From Planctomycetaceae bacterium (GTDB lineage Bacteria; Planctomycetota; Planctomycetia; Pirellulales; Pirellulaceae): 45,228 nucleotides of DNA. Location: positions 1 through 45,228 of the forward strand of contig CANHVO010000013.1 in NCBI GenBank assembly GCA_947463915.1, in the 5' to 3' direction. Below, in pieces: positions 33,127 to 42,682 of this stretch. A model generated the notes under the pieces. That model was not told the origin of the DNA. It made no database searches and saw only the letters and a program-made list of their open reading frames with translations. Both the position numbers and the translations under genes were made by a program. Each line of letters starts with the position of its first letter. The first letter of the stretch is position 1.

Positions 33127-34062
33127 CTACGGTTTTTCTGGTGAAAGCGCAGGTTGTTTTTCGGCCGCAGCTGCGGTCGGGGTCGCATCTGCTTGAAGGT
33201 CGCCCAAGGCATATTGGATTCCGTCCAGTATGTGTTTGACGATGGCTGGTTTGCTAAAGGTATCTTCGTTGTGTCCAAAATTGGTGTAGAACACGCGTCC
33301 CTCGCCCGCCTTGCGAAGCCAGGAAACGGGGACCTCACGCGGACCGTCCTGAATCAATTCCGATACCGCTTTTTGTTTCATGTCCAAACTAACAAGTACA
33401 TGCAACGCCTTCGTGCCTTCGTACGTCTCTGGCTTGTACTGATAGATTTCGTCTTTATGCCAAAATCCTTTGCCGCCAAACGCTTTGTTGAGAACGTGTT
33501 CTGGATCGTCTAACTTAAACGCCCAGGTACCACCAGCATTCCAAGGATGGCCACCAAATTCTCCCCCTACGATTGCGCGGCACTCCGGATGCCGGCCAAA
33601 ATTATCGCTGGCCGCATGAATCCCCGCCAATCCCTTTCCGGACATGATGAAATCGAGAAACGCGTTCTGCTGCTCGGGCTTGGTGAATTGCATTCCAGTT
33701 GTGTTATTGAGCAAGATACAATCGTACTTTTTGAGGTTCTCCGCGGTGAAGACATCATAGGTGTCGGCCAATTCGGCTGTAAAAGCACCCGTTTTTTTGC
33801 CCATCATTTCGATGGCCGTATTCGCAAACGGAATCGATTTGTGAATGAATCCCTCGCAACGGTAAAAAACCAATACTCGCCTAGCCTTGATGGGTGTCGC
33901 TGCAGCCGTTGTCGGCGATGCGGTTTCGATCGCCGTTTTTTGTGGCTCCGTGAGAGGCTTGAAGTTCTCTGCCTTTTTCTTCGTCCATGGGTCAGAAGCC
34001 TCCTGCGCGGCGGCATACTGAAAAGTGGCTAAAGCCGCGAGCATCACAAGGGAGTATCTCAT
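33127..34062 (-). CDS. Secreted ThuA-domain protein
   Basis: The 311-residue protein has a signal peptide (residues 1-19, LAALATFQYAAAQ). A ThuA-like domain of the class I glutamine amidotransferase-like fold follows from about residue 60, with VLVFYRCEGFIHKSIP, GIHAASD and GGEFGGHPW. Conserved C-terminal motifs are PVSWLRKAGEGRVFYTNFGH. ThuA domains occur in trehalose utilisation and in many secreted planctomycete enzymes of unclear sugar substrate. The C-terminal tail is Ala/Pro-rich. Translational coupling to the zinc-ribbon membrane gene suggests joint function. Confidence 0.85.
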   Translation of the reverse strand: MRYSLVMLAALATFQYAAAQEASDPWTKKKAENFKPLTEPQKTAIETASPTTAAATPIKARRVLVFYRCEGFIHKSIPFANTAIEMMGKKTGAFTAELADTYDVFTAENLKKYDCILLNNTTGMQFTKPEQQNAFLDFIMSGKGLAGIHAASDNFGRHPECRAIVGGEFGGHPWNAGGTWAFKLDDPEHVLNKAFGGKGFWHKDEIYQYKPETYEGTKALHVLVSLDMKQKAVSELIQDGPREVPVSWLRKAGEGRVFYTNFGHNEDTFSKPAIVKHILDGIQYALGDLQADATPTAAAAEKQPALSPEKP

Positions 34063-34183
34063 TGATTTTTCCGTTCAGGGAGCATTGAGGAAAGAATGTC
34101 TCGTTGGGACTCAGCATCGCGCCCCAAGCTAACCGTTTTACCAAATTGACAAGCGCGGCGAAAGAGACCGTCACTGTCCGAAT

Positions 34184-34444
34184 CTACTTGGAAATCGTTC
34201 GGCTCAATCGCCCGTAGACACCCGCAATGACGAGCGCAAGAGCGATAAGGCCAAAACCGTACCAGACCGTCGCCGGTACGTCCCAAAAAGTGATGGACGC
34301 AAACCAAGCGTTCGCAAACGCACAAAGCAAAATAAAGACGAAGTAGATGATTGAGAAAACAGCCAACAAGACGAGACCAACTCGCTCGCGGCTCGCAACG
34401 TCAACTCGGGATTCTTCTTCGACTTGGTTTTCTGAATGGAGCAT
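34184..34444 (-). CDS. Small DUF485-like membrane protein
   Basis: The ATG at 34444, with AGGA 6 nt upstream, gives an 86-residue protein. Two membrane segments, LVLLAVFSIIYFVFILLCAF and VWYGFGLIALALVIAGVYG, match the two-helix DUF485 pattern. The N-terminus is polar and acidic. DUF485 proteins sometimes accompany transporters, but no transporter is adjacent here. The gene precedes thuA on the same strand after 121 bp. Its assignment is based on length and helix spacing. Confidence 0.6.
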   Translation of the reverse strand: MLHSENQVEEESRVDVASRERVGLVLLAVFSIIYFVFILLCAFANAWFASITFWDVPATVWYGFGLIALALVIAGVYGRLSRTISK

Positions 34445-34558
34445 GAATTTTCCTGATTCTCTTCCTTGCTCCAAACGCTGACAATAATTGACTGATTCTC
34501 GCTATCGACCAAGTCGTTAGCACCCATTGTAGGCGAAGCAAACAACTAATCTACTAAG

Positions 34559-35014
34559 CTACTTTTTTTTGTTTTTGTTTTTGTTTTTGTTTTTGAAACT
34601 ATCTTTGTGCGCAATGGCTACGGCTGGGATCTCCATGTAAAAATCAGCGAGCGACTTTGCGTGCTTTAGCAGCTCGACCTCGTGTGCAATCGTTGGAAAT
34701 CGCTCCCAAAGCTCCTCTACGGAAATTTCGGATAGGAACATGTAACCAGGATCGGCCTGCCCTTCTGAAAAGTACAGACAGTCAGTGTTTGCGTCGTATT
34801 CGTATGCGGCTGTGTTTGGACTGAGAAATCTTGAATCCATACCCGGTGAGATTAACTTTGGTTCTACCGGAATGATCTCTCCCTCGACAGCGCAAGCACC
34901 CAATAATTCTGGACAATAATATCCTGCAGGTGCAAAACCGCCGTCAAGAACCAATTGTCCACCAGTGCAACGGTAAAGGCATGTTTTCGCGAGCTTTTTG
35001 TCAAGGAATGCCAT
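34559..35014 (-). CDS. Hypothetical protein with lysine/asparagine repeat tail
   Basis: I do not recognise this protein (151 residues from the ATG at 35014). It has GGQLVLDGGFAPAGYYC, and an acidic middle with EELWERFPTIAHEVELLKHAK. It ends in KNKNKNKNKKK, coded by a GTTTTT-type hexamer repeat (34565-34592 on the plus strand) that could slip. A longer frame, starting at 35095 or 35164, adds a hydrophobic helix but overlaps the kinase gene by 65 or 134 nt, so the start is uncertain. It follows the kinase-FGE gene (stop at 35031) by 16 nt when read from 35014. Confidence 0.55.
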   Translation of the reverse strand: MAFLDKKLAKTCLYRCTGGQLVLDGGFAPAGYYCPELLGACAVEGEIIPVEPKLISPGMDSRFLSPNTAAYEYDANTDCLYFSEGQADPGYMFLSEISVEELWERFPTIAHEVELLKHAKSLADFYMEIPAVAIAHKDSFKNKNKNKNKKK

Positions 35015-35030
35015 GGTATGGGTAACCTTA

Positions 35031-38000
35031 CTACTTGAGGTGAGATTGAGGGAGGGTAACGCACAAGCGAAATCCAATAGGATAAATCCTATCATAGCAA
35101 TGTAACAAATTTTCACCCAGCGGCAAAAACGTGTTGGCAATCGATAGCCGCCCACCTTTAGCAAGGATCAAGTCATGCGTTCGCAACAAGTTGTGGTCCG
35201 TCTCATTTTCGAATTGCATGTGTGTTGTTGATGTCCATTCGTGCTCACGCGTTTCGATAGAGCCTTGAAATGTCGCGAATAACTCTGGTTCCGATTCGCC
35301 GAAACGAAATCGCGTTCTCGTTCCATCGCGAAAAAAACATTCCCATTCCCAAGCGCTTGGCAACCGATAGCCGGAATCGGATACGCTGAATCGTTGAAAG
35401 GTCTCGTCCACAGTGCTGAGGGATTCCTCGTCGGATAATCCCTCCTTTCGGCTCAACCAATCACAATAGCGAACAGCATCAAGCCACGTCGTTCCTCGGA
35501 CTTTCGCATCCGTTGGCTGCGGAAACTTGGCCGGATCAAACTCGGCGTACGACTTTTCGCTGATCAATTGGTCCGCGATGGCAAACGAGTGGTCAATGCG
35601 ATGGATTTTGCCTGGTTGATGTCCATTTGCGGGCATCCCATACCAAAACTCCACCGGCCCCCGAACGATGTTCATCTGCATTCCGCTGGAGTTGAGATAC
35701 CAATTCCGGTCCGTTCGGATTTGCTTGAATTCGACTTGGCTATCTGCTTCTTCGACGAGGTTGCCTTGCCCCCATGCGATCAACAATTTTCTTGCGGCAT
35801 TATGAACGCCCGCGGTGGGGTGTCTTTGGTACGCACTTGACAGTAGCTCGATGCATTCCGAACGCAGACTTTCTGACACAATTTGATTGTGAACGCTAGA
35901 AATGCAATCAATGGCAGCGGTGCCTCGCCATTCATCGTGAAATTCGCTAAAGCGGCGAACAAACGGTTCCGTCGATAATTCGCATTGCCTAAACCAATAG
36001 ATAAAGTAGCTGCGGGGACGCGGATCAGTCGCACGAGAAAGTACTCGATCGACTCGTTCCCATTCTTCAAGACCATACGCGATTAGACCTAGCTTCGCCC
36101 GCCATCGAGACGACTCGTCCGTGCCAAGGCCTGCTTCAGGGCTAGGCTCCGTGTTGTCCAATTCGGTCAATATCGACTCGCGAAAAAGAGAATCAGAGCT
36201 TGCAGCTGCATGAAGGACGGCAGGAACAATCAGGCTTAGTTCCTCTGTTTGCGAGGCTCCCAAAAGCCTCATCAAGCCTTCGGTATCACCTGACGATTCC
36301 CATTTGCTTTTTAATAAGCCAAAAAGGACTCGCCTCTTCCTTGAGTCCCAATCGTGTCCAAGCATCGACTCAAGTTCCCGCACGAACTGATCCGACATCC
36401 GGTTCAGCAATGGAAGCCATATCGTCTCTTGTCCAGACCGTGGCACCATCAGTTCTATCGCAAATCGTTTTGCATCCGACGAATCGCAATCTATCCCTCG
36501 GGACAAACACAGCTCCGCAATTCGCATTCGATGGTTCTGGACTTCAGTGAGGCCAACGTGATTTGTTTCGACAAGTTCCGCAGCATTCGTCGCAAAGTCG
36601 TCATCAAAATGGTTTGTCCAGTCCGAAAGAGATCGCGGATCACCAGTTTCAATCCAGTCCTCAAGGTGCCGAATGCGTTCGCTTCGATTGGCATCAAAAG
36701 GAACTACAATCAACTTGGCCGCACGATCAACTCGCGTCTCAGAATCCAAAGTTGATTCACTTGGGGCTCGCAATCCCATCGCACCAACGGCCGCCAGCAA
36801 AACGAGCAATACGGCGGAAACTGTCCATCGCTGGAGGTGTAGTCGACGAAAACTCAACCTCTTGCCGGCGATCCAATTTCGAAGGTCTGCTTCCAGCTCG
36901 GCTGCAGATTGATACCGACGAGATGGTTTGCGTTCCAAACACTTGTGGACAATGTTCTCCAAGCCAATAGATAGGTTTTTGCGATAGTTTCGAATCGAGG
37001 GCGCTTTCAAATCGCGAATCCCGGTTACCACCGAGAGCTCTGGGCCATCGAAAGGTGGTTTGCCTGTCAACAGCTCAAACAGAACTACCCCGAGCGAAAA
37101 AACGTCTGACCTGCTGTCCACTTTCGCAGAATCACCAGACGCTTGTTCAGGACTCATGTAATGTGGTGTCCCCACAATATCGCCATCGGAAGTTCGACGG
37201 GTCGTTCGATCAACCATTTTGGCAATTCCAAAGTCGAGAATGCGCACGTGGAAAGTGTCGGGTGAGAAAGGAATCGCTGCTTTCGGTTCATCGAACACCA
37301 TCGTGCCGATAAACTCGATCATGATATTGGAGGGCTTGAGGTCACGATGTATCACTCCAAACTGGTGCGCAGATTCGACTCCTGCTGCAATATCTGCCAC
37401 AATGTGGGCGCAATCAACGTCGGTTAACTTTTGTTTCTTCGCGAACTCCGCCAGATTTTCTCCCTCGATCAACTCGGAGACCATGAAGTGAGTTCCTCGA
37501 AACTCGCCAACATCCAAAACCCGAACAATGCTTGGATGATTCACTCGGCTTGCATTTGCCGCTTCACATGCAAAGGCTCGGTTACCACTTGAATCGCCTC
37601 CAGCCGTATGCGCAATCTTGATAGCGACCCGACGACGAATCTGCAAATCTTCTGCTTCGTAGACGACCCCATGGCTTCCTCTTCCGAGCAGCTTCGTGAT
37701 GGCAAACCGATCGAAATGCGACGGCAAATCGCATGCATCTACGTTCCTGAAAAAATTCTTATTCGTATCCGTGGACGCTTTGCTCCCCGTCGTCTCCGAT
37801 TCTGTCTTGGATGCTAACGGTGGATCACCGAAGAAATCAAAACACTCCCGTTCGATCAAGATCAACTCTCGAAGCAAACGCTTTTGGTGGCGAGGTTCAA
37901 CCAGTTTTGCATATTCCCGCACACTCGGTGAATTTCCGAGCTTCCAGTTATCCTCAAATGCATCCGAGACGATGTCAAGCTGGCGATCAAAGTCAAATGT

Positions 38001-38036
38001 CGCAAGTTCCTTTTGTTCAATTGCTAACGAAACCAT
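35031..38036 (-). CDS. Ser/Thr protein kinase with C-terminal FGE-sulfatase-like domain
   Basis: The 1001-residue protein has a 100-residue N-terminal region and a kinase domain (about 110-395), with GRGSHG, Lys140 in VAIK, HRDLKPSN (Asp232) and DFG (Asp268). A membrane helix lies at about 402-423. A long helical extracytoplasmic part follows. The C-terminal domain (about 795-997) resembles formylglycine-generating enzyme/SUMF1, with YRLPSAWEWE and PIGFRLC. This kinase-FGE fusion is known from Chlamydiae-Planctomycetes relatives. The FGE domain may be a lectin-like or degenerate version, as I see no clear catalytic cysteine pair. The divergent ECF sigma gene 220-290 bp away is a likely partner. 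Confidence 0.9.
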   Translation of the reverse strand: MVSLAIEQKELATFDFDRQLDIVSDAFEDNWKLGNSPSVREYAKLVEPRHQKRLLRELILIERECFDFFGDPPLASKTESETTGSKASTDTNKNFFRNVDACDLPSHFDRFAITKLLGRGSHGVVYEAEDLQIRRRVAIKIAHTAGGDSSGNRAFACEAANASRVNHPSIVRVLDVGEFRGTHFMVSELIEGENLAEFAKKQKLTDVDCAHIVADIAAGVESAHQFGVIHRDLKPSNIMIEFIGTMVFDEPKAAIPFSPDTFHVRILDFGIAKMVDRTTRRTSDGDIVGTPHYMSPEQASGDSAKVDSRSDVFSLGVVLFELLTGKPPFDGPELSVVTGIRDLKAPSIRNYRKNLSIGLENIVHKCLERKPSRRYQSAAELEADLRNWIAGKRLSFRRLHLQRWTVSAVLLVLLAAVGAMGLRAPSESTLDSETRVDRAAKLIVVPFDANRSERIRHLEDWIETGDPRSLSDWTNHFDDDFATNAAELVETNHVGLTEVQNHRMRIAELCLSRGIDCDSSDAKRFAIELMVPRSGQETIWLPLLNRMSDQFVRELESMLGHDWDSRKRRVLFGLLKSKWESSGDTEGLMRLLGASQTEELSLIVPAVLHAAASSDSLFRESILTELDNTEPSPEAGLGTDESSRWRAKLGLIAYGLEEWERVDRVLSRATDPRPRSYFIYWFRQCELSTEPFVRRFSEFHDEWRGTAAIDCISSVHNQIVSESLRSECIELLSSAYQRHPTAGVHNAARKLLIAWGQGNLVEEADSQVEFKQIRTDRNWYLNSSGMQMNIVRGPVEFWYGMPANGHQPGKIHRIDHSFAIADQLISEKSYAEFDPAKFPQPTDAKVRGTTWLDAVRYCDWLSRKEGLSDEESLSTVDETFQRFSVSDSGYRLPSAWEWECFFRDGTRTRFRFGESEPELFATFQGSIETREHEWTSTTHMQFENETDHNLLRTHDLILAKGGRLSIANTFLPLGENLLHCYDRIYPIGFRLCVTLPQSHLK

Positions 38037-38327
38037 GATCGCGATCTACTTTCAGAAAAATCAATCGGCTTGAGTCTATAAGGCGAGGCAATGATTGCAA
38101 GCAAACGGCAATCAGAAACCGAAAGAAAAAACGATCCAAAAAGTTCATGAGAAAACCAGCGATTTTTGTCGCACGGAAGGCCTTTCTGACGTTTCGCGAT
38201 TTTGTAAAGAACACGCTTCATTTAGACCCTCAAACTTATCCGTTGTGCATTAGGCTTGCGATCGAGAATGCGTGCATCTAGACTTCATTCACTTCGTTTC
38301 CAAGAACTCGATGAACGTAAAAGACTC

Positions 38328-38951
38328 ATGTCGGATGCAGAATTGTCCAAAGGTTCCGTAGGTTCCGTTTCTGGCTGGATCGCCAAGATGCGTCAAGGAG
38401 ACCCGACTGCTATTGGACAGCTCGTAGCTCGGTATTTTCAAAAGATTGCGCAATTTGCTGAGAGCAAGCTTCGACGCGGTATTCGTGTCACTGACGATGG
38501 CGAGGACATCGCAATCTCTGTTCTTCACACAATAACTCGCAATTCTGCCAAAGGCAGATTTCCTGATCTGCAAGACCGAGACGATCTTTGGTTCTTGATG
38601 ATTGTGATTGCCCAGCATGCAGTGATCGACAAAAAACGGACCGAGTTGCGTCGCGAACGTCAAGCCGCTCCAGTGCACACCATGACGGATCTAATGGAGC
38701 TGTATAACGTCGACCTGGAGGATTTTTTGGGTAATGACAATTCTGCCTCCAAGCTTTTGGAAATCATCGACTGCTGGGATGAATTACTTAAGAAATTGCC
38801 TGACGATCGAAATCGAGAGGTTGCCAAACTCAAGATGCAGGGCTATTCGAATCGTGAGATTGCAGACATCTTGGGCATGGTGCCTCGAACCGTTGACCGC
38901 AAGATTAGATTGATTGCGCAACGCTGGCAAAGCTACTTGATTGAATCTTGA
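38328..38951 (+). CDS. ECF-type sigma factor
   Basis: From the ATG at 38328 the protein has 207 residues; TTG 38256 and ATG 38268 are alternatives, with no strong ribosome site to decide. Region 2 includes GEDIAISVLHTITR, in which an acidic DGED motif is kept. Region 4 ends in a helix-turn-helix, MQGYSNREIADILGMVPRTV then DRKIRLI. ECF factors of this kind drive small regulons and are often adjacent to Ser/Thr kinases in Planctomycetes. It is transcribed away from the kinase-FGE gene. No anti-sigma gene is seen. Confidence 0.87.
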   Translation: MSDAELSKGSVGSVSGWIAKMRQGDPTAIGQLVARYFQKIAQFAESKLRRGIRVTDDGEDIAISVLHTITRNSAKGRFPDLQDRDDLWFLMIVIAQHAVIDKKRTELRRERQAAPVHTMTDLMELYNVDLEDFLGNDNSASKLLEIIDCWDELLKKLPDDRNREVAKLKMQGYSNREIADILGMVPRTVDRKIRLIAQRWQSYLIES

Positions 38952-38998
38952 GCCCGCGGGACAAGGGATTGCGAAGCAAACGGCAGTATGGAAACTAC

Positions 38999-39062
38999 CT
39001 TAGCACGACGCGAAAACAAGTGAATGCACTGTTCCATTCACTAGCTTGCGCGTCGTGCTAAG
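38999..39062. repeat. Dispersed palindrome, family R2, copy 3
   Basis: The left arm CTTAGCACGACGCG pairs with the right arm CGCGTCGTGCTAAG. The inner parts (AAGTGAATG with CATTCACT) also pair. It shares the GCTTRCGC-type right-arm core with copies 1 and 2. It lies 48 bp after the sigma factor gene, in the gap before the convergent pyrG. Confidence 0.72.
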
Positions 39063-39108
39063 TGTATTGGAACCGCCGCTCGCCTTCGGAAAGCGAATTT
39101 GCGAAAAC

Positions 39109-39160
39109 AAAAAAAGCCCACTCCTTGGCAGGTGTGTTGACCTGAGCCAAGGGAGTGAGC
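39109..39160 (-). terminator. Rho-independent terminator for pyrG
   Basis: On the minus strand, GCTCACTCCCTTGGC pairs with GCCAAGGAGTGGGC (one bulge), followed by seven T, which appear as A on the plus strand at 39109-39115. It lies about 300 bp after the pyrG stop, the nearest gene on that strand. Confidence 0.72.
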
Positions 39161-39463
39161 TTTGGGACAAGCAATGCTGGGGGCATGATTACTAATCCGA
39201 CAAGCCAAACATCGACATTTGGTGCGACATCATTTTACGCGGATTGCAAAAATAGGGGGCGTTTGTGGATGCACGTAATTGCCTGTGCGGCATGTTCAGG
39301 CAGTATCGGTTATATGTTTACCAAACAATCAACATCAAGCATGCGCATGGTTTGCGCCGTCGTATAACCACACGTCCAGCGGAGCACGAAAGCGCATTTC
39401 GAGAGTTAGTCTCACTGGTAGGCAATATATTCAATGGGTTATATATTCAACTGTCTTTAATAA
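39161..39463. other. Stretch between pyrG and its terminator
   Basis: This is a 303-bp AT-rich stretch, probably the long 3' untranslated region of pyrG. Short frames are present but show no family motif, ribosome site or coding bias that I can recognise. I see no RNA gene. Confidence 0.4.
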
Positions 39464-41128
39464 CTAAACGATTGAGCTGTGATCCGTTGGCTCAACAGTG
39501 CCAGCAACTGCTGTCCGTTGTTTACGCCCCGTTCGCCTTTGAACCGCTGCTCCAATAAACGCGGCGAAGAGCGGATGCGACTTCGTTGGCTTGCTCTTGA
39601 ACTCGGGATGGAATTGAACTGCAAGAAAGAATGGGTGCGACGGAAGCTCCAGGATCTCTACCAAGCTTCCGTCTGGGCTTTGACCAGAAAATCGCATCCC
39701 ATGTGCTTCGAACCGACTTCGATACATGTTGTTGAATTCGTAACGATGTCGATGACGCTCTCCAACTTGATCCGCTTGATATGCCAACTGCGCAACTGAA
39801 TCTTTTGTCAGCAAACAGGGCTGACTACCAAGCCGCATGGTACCTCCGAGATTGGTAACATTTCGTTGTTCGTCTAGCAAGCAAATCACAGGGTTTGGAG
39901 TGTCCTTATCGAATTCCGTCGAGTTCGCTCGTTCAAGCCCCAATACATTGCGACCAAACTCCATCGCCGCGCATTGCATGCCAAGGCAGATTCCAAAGAA
40001 TGGGATATCTCTCTCTCGCGCATAGCGAATGGATTGCACCTTGCCTTCTACTCCGCGTTCGCCGAATCCGCCTGGAATAAGAATCCCGTCATACCCGGCC
40101 AACAACCGCTCAGGGCCTTCTTCCTCAATTTCGCTACTCTGAATGGGAACGATTCGTATTTGTGCACGATGCTGAATTCCCGCATGATCGAGCGATTCGT
40201 AGATCGACTTGTACGCGTCGCGATGTTCCGCGTATTTACCGACAACAGCGATACTGATCTCATGCTTGGGGTTGCGAAGGGCGAACATCATATTGTCCCA
40301 AGCGTCCAATCGGAGCGGTTGACCGGTTAAATGAAACCGCTTCATCACAAACTCGTCGAGCTTGTGGTCTCGCAAAGAAAGTGGCACTTCGTAAATCGAA
40401 AAATCCTTGTCCAATTCCTCGATGACCGCCTCCAACGAGACGTTGCAAAAGAGAGCAATCTTTTCGCGTTCTTCGCGAGAAATACTTTGCTCACAACGGC
40501 AAATCAACATGTCAGGCTGAATGCCGATCTGTCGCAATAGACCGACGGAGTGCTGAGTCGGCTTTGTCTTGATTTCGGCTGCAGCCTTGAGGTAAGGCAC
40601 GAGCGTCAAGTGAATGAAAAGGCAATTGTCGCGGCCAACGTCTTGAGGAAACTGACGAATCGCCTCCAGAAATGGCAAGCTCTCGATATCACCGACCGTT
40701 CCACCGATCTCAGTGATGACGATGTCCGTGTTGCTATCGGCCAGTCGAAGAATGGACTCTTTGATTTCGTTGGTGATATGCGGGATGACTTGGACGGTTT
40801 TGCCTAGAAACTGGCCGCGTCGCTCTTTCTCGATGACCCGCAAATAAATTTGGCCAGTCGTATAATTCGAATCCCGAGTCAACGGTCCACTAGTGAATCG
40901 CTCGTAGTGGCCCAAATCCAAGTCGGTTTCGCTACCATCGTCCAAAACATAGACTTCCCCGTGTTGATAGGGGCTCATCGTCCCTGGATCCACGTTGATA
41001 TACGGATCGAGCTTTTGCATACGAACGCGAAGCCCACGAGCTTCGAGGAGCATTCCAATGGAGGCGCTGGTCAAGCCTTTTCCAATGGAACTAACAACAC
41101 CGCCAGTTACAAAAATATGCTTTGTCAT
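39464..41128 (-). CDS. pyrG: CTP synthase
   Basis: From the ATG at 41128 the protein has 554 residues; the frame continues 14 codons upstream, but CTP synthases start at [18 protein letters not shown]. The N-terminal synthetase domain includes [11 protein letters not shown]. The C-terminal glutamine amidotransferase domain has the nucleophile Cys in [10 protein letters not shown] and the His/Glu of QFHPEF. The enzyme makes CTP from UTP, ATP and glutamine. It is divergent from proA. Confidence 0.97.
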   Translation of the reverse strand: MTKHIFVTGGVVSSIGKGLTSASIGMLLEARGLRVRMQKLDPYINVDPGTMSPYQHGEVYVLDDGSETDLDLGHYERFTSGPLTRDSNYTTGQIYLRVIEKERRGQFLGKTVQVIPHITNEIKESILRLADSNTDIVITEIGGTVGDIESLPFLEAIRQFPQDVGRDNCLFIHLTLVPYLKAAAEIKTKPTQHSVGLLRQIGIQPDMLICRCEQSISREEREKIALFCNVSLEAVIEELDKDFSIYEVPLSLRDHKLDEFVMKRFHLTGQPLRLDAWDNMMFALRNPKHEISIAVVGKYAEHRDAYKSIYESLDHAGIQHRAQIRIVPIQSSEIEEEGPERLLAGYDGILIPGGFGERGVEGKVQSIRYARERDIPFFGICLGMQCAAMEFGRNVLGLERANSTEFDKDTPNPVICLLDEQRNVTNLGGTMRLGSQPCLLTKDSVAQLAYQADQVGERHRHRYEFNNMYRSRFEAHGMRFSGQSPDGSLVEILELPSHPFFLAVQFHPEFKSKPTKSHPLFAAFIGAAVQRRTGRKQRTAVAGTVEPTDHSSIV

Positions 41129-41392
41129 CGATTTTCGCGAGTATGCGAGCAAGAAATCAGGTGGTAACACGACGGGCTTAGATCGTACCAGCTATCACGC
41201 ATTCTGACAATTTGCGTTCGCAATTCCGCATGGAACGCGCGAATGCCCGGAGTTTTCACATTGACCTAGGCTGCCCATTCTTCCATACTCCGAGTGTGAG
41301 GCGTCTCCAACACGAAGCGTCTTTGAAAGCTAAAGTTGGCTGAGCTCACCCTAGCCTCCATGTTCAGTTCACGTTTCCCCCCGTATCACTCC

Positions 41393-42667
41393 ATGGCCGC
41401 AGCGATCGAAATCGAATTGGCAAGCTACTGCGCTAGCGTATCCAGTCGCGCTCGAGCCGCTTCCCAGTTGCTGGCTGGGCTATCTGGCGACATAAAAAAT
41501 CGTTGGTTGATTGAATCGGCCAGGCAAATTGAACAAGCCTCGACGCAAATCGCGGCAGCAAACGCCGTTGACCTGGCCAACGCACCCCAATATGGATTAA
41601 CAGACGCAGAGATCGATCGACTCAAGCTGACTCCAGATCGAATCCTGCAAATTGCTAGCGGCTTACGCGAGATTGCATCGTTGCCTGATCCAGTCGGAGA
41701 AGTCATCGAGGGGAGCACTCGCCCAAACGGACTTCAAATATCCAAGATCCGAGTCCCGCTCGGCGTCGTTTTTTTCATCTACGAGTCACGGCCCAATGTT
41801 ACCGCCGATGCAGCTGGGATCGCTGTCAAAAGTGGAAATGCGATTATCCTGCGAGGTGGCAAGGAAGCGAGCCATAGCTCACAAGCCATCGTCGAAATCA
41901 TGCAGTCTGCCGCCGTCGATTGCGGTGTTCCGGTCGATGCTGTCCAGCTCGTAAACACAACAGATAGGGAAGCCGTCGGACAGTTTCTTAAGCTTTCGCA
42001 ATGGATCGATTTAGTCATTCCGCGAGGCGGCGAAAGCCTGATTCGACGTGTCGTTGCCGAGGCGACCATGCCTGTGCTCAAGCACTACGACGGAAACTGC
42101 CATATCTTTGTCGATCGTAACGCTGACGTAGAAATGTCGATCCGCGTTATTGAAAACGCCAAGTGCCAGCGCATGGGGGTCTGCAATGCTCTTGAATCTC
42201 TTGTTGTCCACGCAGATTTGGCTGATCGCTTTTTACCATTGCTCGCTAAGAAATTGGCCTCGCACTCGATTGAGATTCGAGGCGACGAGGAAGTGCAGCG
42301 TTTGATCCCAACAGCCATAGCTGCAACCGAATCGGACTGGTCTCGCGAGTATCTCGGTCCCATCCTGAGTATTTGCGTCGTCAATTCGCTCGATGCAGCT
42401 ATCGAACATATCAATAAGTATAGTTCGCGCCACACCGATGCGATCATGACAACGGATTTGGCCGCAGCCCGCCGATTCGTAACGCTGGTGGATTCCGCTG
42501 CGGTCGTCGTAAACGCTTCGACGCGCTTCAACGACGGTGGCCAATTGGGGCTGGGGGCGGAAATAGGAATTAGCACGGACAAGTTTCATGCACGCGGTCC
42601 ATGCGGTCTTCGCGAACTGACCACGTACAAATATGTCATTTACGGCGACGGACATATTCGCAACTAG
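41393..42667 (+). CDS. proA: Glutamate-5-semialdehyde dehydrogenase (gamma-glutamyl phosphate reductase)
   Basis: The ATG at 41393 gives 424 residues, a normal ProA length; in-frame starts at 41336 (TTG) and 41360 are possible. Conserved aldehyde dehydrogenase motifs are PLGVVFFIYESRPNVT, ILRGGKEA, and the catalytic Cys region AKCQRMGVCNALESL. The end RGPCGLRELTTYKY is typical of the family. The enzyme reduces gamma-glutamyl phosphate with NADPH in proline synthesis. proB is not adjacent. fliM follows 15 bp downstream, so the two are probably co-transcribed. Confidence 0.95.
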   Translation: MAAAIEIELASYCASVSSRARAASQLLAGLSGDIKNRWLIESARQIEQASTQIAAANAVDLANAPQYGLTDAEIDRLKLTPDRILQIASGLREIASLPDPVGEVIEGSTRPNGLQISKIRVPLGVVFFIYESRPNVTADAAGIAVKSGNAIILRGGKEASHSSQAIVEIMQSAAVDCGVPVDAVQLVNTTDREAVGQFLKLSQWIDLVIPRGGESLIRRVVAEATMPVLKHYDGNCHIFVDRNADVEMSIRVIENAKCQRMGVCNALESLVVHADLADRFLPLLAKKLASHSIEIRGDEEVQRLIPTAIAATESDWSREYLGPILSICVVNSLDAAIEHINKYSSRHTDAIMTTDLAAARRFVTLVDSAAVVVNASTRFNDGGQLGLGAEIGISTDKFHARGPCGLRELTTYKYVIYGDGHIRN

Positions 42668-42682
42668 AAAAAGGACTTTCGA

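Noticed and set aside
34565-34592. The T-rich hexamer repeat, considered as a terminator
   Set aside because: It is inside a coding frame on the minus strand, where it reads as A-rich, and no stem precedes it.
39155-39367. A 70-residue plus-strand frame downstream of the sigma factor gene
   Set aside because: It starts in the right arm of the pyrG terminator hairpin, has no Shine-Dalgarno and no recognisable motif.
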